The notes below the pieces were generated by a model. The model was not told the origin of the DNA. It saw only the letters and a program-made list of their open reading frames with translations, and ran no database searches. The position numbers were made by a program, and so were the translations under genes. DNA of 7,411 nucleotides from Bacteroidia bacterium (GTDB lineage Bacteria > Bacteroidota > Bacteroidia > UKL13-3): contig JAKRSG010000305.1 of the NCBI GenBank assembly GCA_022402405.1, positions 1 through 7,411 on the forward strand, written 5' to 3'. Numbering within the stretch: position 1 is the stretch's first letter; every line of letters starts with the position of its first letter. This document shows, piece by piece, positions 6,076-7,411 of this stretch.

Positions 6076-7284
6076 AACCCAAACATGAAAAGGAATCAAT
6101 TCCATTTTTAAGCCATTTTCCTCAAACATATCAGACTGATTAAAGGTAATAATTTGGCCATAATCTAATCCGAAAAATTGCATAGCCTCCTTTAATCCTT
6201 GAATTTCTCTCGATAAATTATTTTCATTTAGTTGCCAACAAACCTGAATCACATACTTTGCCTTTTTTTTCTCGAATATCACAAAATCGCATTCCCGTTT
6301 TTCTGAAAAATAAAAAACTTCCGTCCACTTTCTCCGTATCTCCATAAACACTAGGTTTTCCAATAAGCGCCCTTCGTCGGCGCTTGCCGATAAAGAATTC
6401 ACTTCTATAAATCCATTATCAATGCAATACACCTTTTTGGCATTCACCATTTGCACCTTAGGCGAATAACTATATTTGGGTAAGAAAAAAAACAAATATG
6501 CATCACTCAAATATTTCAAATACTCACTCATAGTGCTCGAAGAAGAAATTTCAAAAATCTTCCGCAAACTGTTGCCCGTTACTGGTTTCCCAACATTTGA
6601 CACCAACCACACCGCTAATTGCTGTAACACCAAATGTTGTTTTAAATGATATCGAACGGCGATATCTCGTATCAAGATATCATTAAACACCTGCACCAAC
6701 ACCTCCGGCAATTTCGTCTTTAAAAACTCAGGAAAGCCGCCTCCTTTTAAGTATTGATAGGTGTTTTCGGCACTCGAATCCTGCTTTATAAACTCTAAAT
6801 ACTCTAGGTATGAAAAGGGAAAAAGCTCTTTGGTAATATGCCTCCCGGTTAACTTAGTTCCCAACTCTTTACTTAACATCTCCGCATTCGACCCACTTAT
6901 AAATATAGAATATCCTTCGTCTAATCTAAACCTCACAAAACTCTCCCATTGAGGCACATTTTGTATTTCATCAAAAAAATAAATCTCTACTTTTCGCTCC
7001 TCAGCAATCTGATGCAAACGGTTAAAATCCTCCAAACTAAATCCTGCTAACCTCGGATCTTCAAAATTTACATATACCGCAGTATCTTTGCTCTCCTCAT
7101 GAATCTGTTGCAAAAGCGTACTTTTTCCACAACGTCGAATCCCCGTAACTATCAAAGCATGCGACTGTAAGGTGTTCCATTTGCTTTTCTCATTTCCCAA
7201 ATGCCGTGGCTGACCCAAATCCTTACCTACCAAGCGCCTACGCTGAGATTCTATTACCTGCTCTATCGTTTTTGTATCTATCAT
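6070..7284 (-). CDS. AAA_14/DUF4143 ATPase 2
   Basis: A 404-residue cytoplasmic P-loop ATPase, same two-domain family as the convergent neighbour but a clearly different subfamily. After an N-terminal extension of about 40 residues (MIDTKTIEQVIESQRRRLVG) come Walker A GIRRCGKST (48-56), Walker B YFFDE (102-106), ISGSNA, LTGRH, LFPFSYLEYLEF and GGGFPEF. A winged-helix-like middle part and VYCIDNGFI follow. The C-terminal DUF4143 region has Glu309, ECDF (331-334) and YVIQVCW (344-350); again Gln-Val-Cys replaces the Glu-x-Lys of active PD-(D/E)XK nucleases. No signal peptide or membrane span. ATG at 7284-7282, 17 bases after a TAnnTTTG box, supports the start; no Shine-Dalgarno is visible. The last residue (Asn) and the TAG lie in a repeat-end fragment. 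Repeat copies stand on both sides of the gene. Function unknown. Confidence 0.9.
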   Translation of the reverse strand: MIDTKTIEQVIESQRRRLVGKDLGQPRHLGNEKSKWNTLQSHALIVTGIRRCGKSTLLQQIHEESKDTAVYVNFEDPRLAGFSLEDFNRLHQIAEERKVEIYFFDEIQNVPQWESFVRFRLDEGYSIFISGSNAEMLSKELGTKLTGRHITKELFPFSYLEYLEFIKQDSSAENTYQYLKGGGFPEFLKTKLPEVLVQVFNDILIRDIAVRYHLKQHLVLQQLAVWLVSNVGKPVTGNSLRKIFEISSSSTMSEYLKYLSDAYLFFFLPKYSYSPKVQMVNAKKVYCIDNGFIEVNSLSASADEGRLLENLVFMEIRRKWTEVFYFSEKRECDFVIFEKKKAKYVIQVCWQLNENNLSREIQGLKEAMQFFGLDYGQIITFNQSDMFEENGLKMELIPFHVWVN

Positions 7285-7288
7285 AAAA

Positions 7289-7321
7289 AAGCTTTCGCCA
7301 CCAAAGATAAGAAGTTTTCGC
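7289..7321 (-). promoter_or_regulatory. promoter of ATPase 2 with flanking direct repeats
   Basis: On the minus strand TATCTTTG (7309-7302) is a perfect TAnnTTTG box ending 17 bases before the ATG; no clear -33 TTTG is seen. Two direct repeats flank it, GCGAAAACTT (7321-7312) upstream and GCGAAAGCTT (7298-7289) downstream, 9 of 10 bases identical and 23 bases apart, about two helical turns. They may be a regulator's binding sites. Confidence 0.5.
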
Positions 7322-7332
7322 TGGAAAAGAAA

Positions 7333-7411
7333 GAATTATGAATGAAGGTCAATTATGCTTTGCCAGCCCTGAAAGGGCGCTATCCACTAACGATGGGTAT
7401 AGCCCATCGAA
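7333..7411 (+). repeat. dispersed repeat copy 3, cut by the window end
   Basis: One GAATTAT unit (7333-7339), then the left inverted end at 7334-7357, differing from copy 1 by one base (GGTC for GGCC). The conserved core with the GCCCT/AGGGC and CGATGGG/CCCATCG hairpins follows. From GCTTTGCC on it matches copy 2 base for base to the window edge. Same orientation as copies 1 and 2. It lies upstream of ATPase 2, just beyond its promoter. Confidence 0.8.

Noticed and set aside
4541..7284. The two ATPases as a recent tandem duplication or a toxin-antitoxin pair
   Set aside because: Their sequences differ almost everywhere outside the family motifs, they are convergent rather than in one operon, and neither is small or toxin-like.

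Overview
The window looks like a chromosomal piece of a Bacteroidota (Bacteroidetes) genome, perhaps near the Chitinophagales or Sphingobacteriales. The reasons are promoters of the Bacteroidota type (TAnnTTTG at -7, one with a TTTG at -33), no clear Shine-Dalgarno sequences, AT-rich genes, and proteins of the Bacteroidota type. No search was run, so the taxonomy is inference.

Left part (1-4215), housekeeping genes. The 5' end of an alpha/beta-hydrolase-like gene leaves the window on the minus strand. Divergent from it is a family 9 (heptosyltransferase-type) glycosyltransferase. It converges, with only 4 bases between stop codons, on a minus-strand pair: DNA primase dnaG followed 5 bases later by an alanine dehydrogenase/lysine-ketoglutarate-reductase-like NAD(P) enzyme.

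Right part (4216-7411), an accessory region. Two different AAA_14/DUF4143 ATPase genes face each other. They alternate with three same-orientation copies of a non-coding dispersed repeat: repeat 1 - ATPase 1 (+) - repeat 2 - ATPase 2 (-) - repeat 3 (cut by the window end). The repeat has near-perfect 24-bp inverted ends, several GC-rich hairpins inside and tandem 7-bp units at its edges. Both ATPase genes take their stop codon from repeat sequence. Each ATPase promoter has its own repeated sites around a TAnnTTTG box. The clearest is upstream of ATPase 1, with a perfect 12-bp inverted repeat plus a third 10-bp site.

The glycosyltransferase (cell envelope), primase (replication) and reductase (amino-acid metabolism) form no pathway together. 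The only candidate system is the repeat/ATPase array. Its function is unknown, no transposase or integrase is visible, and calling it a mobile or regulated cassette is inference.
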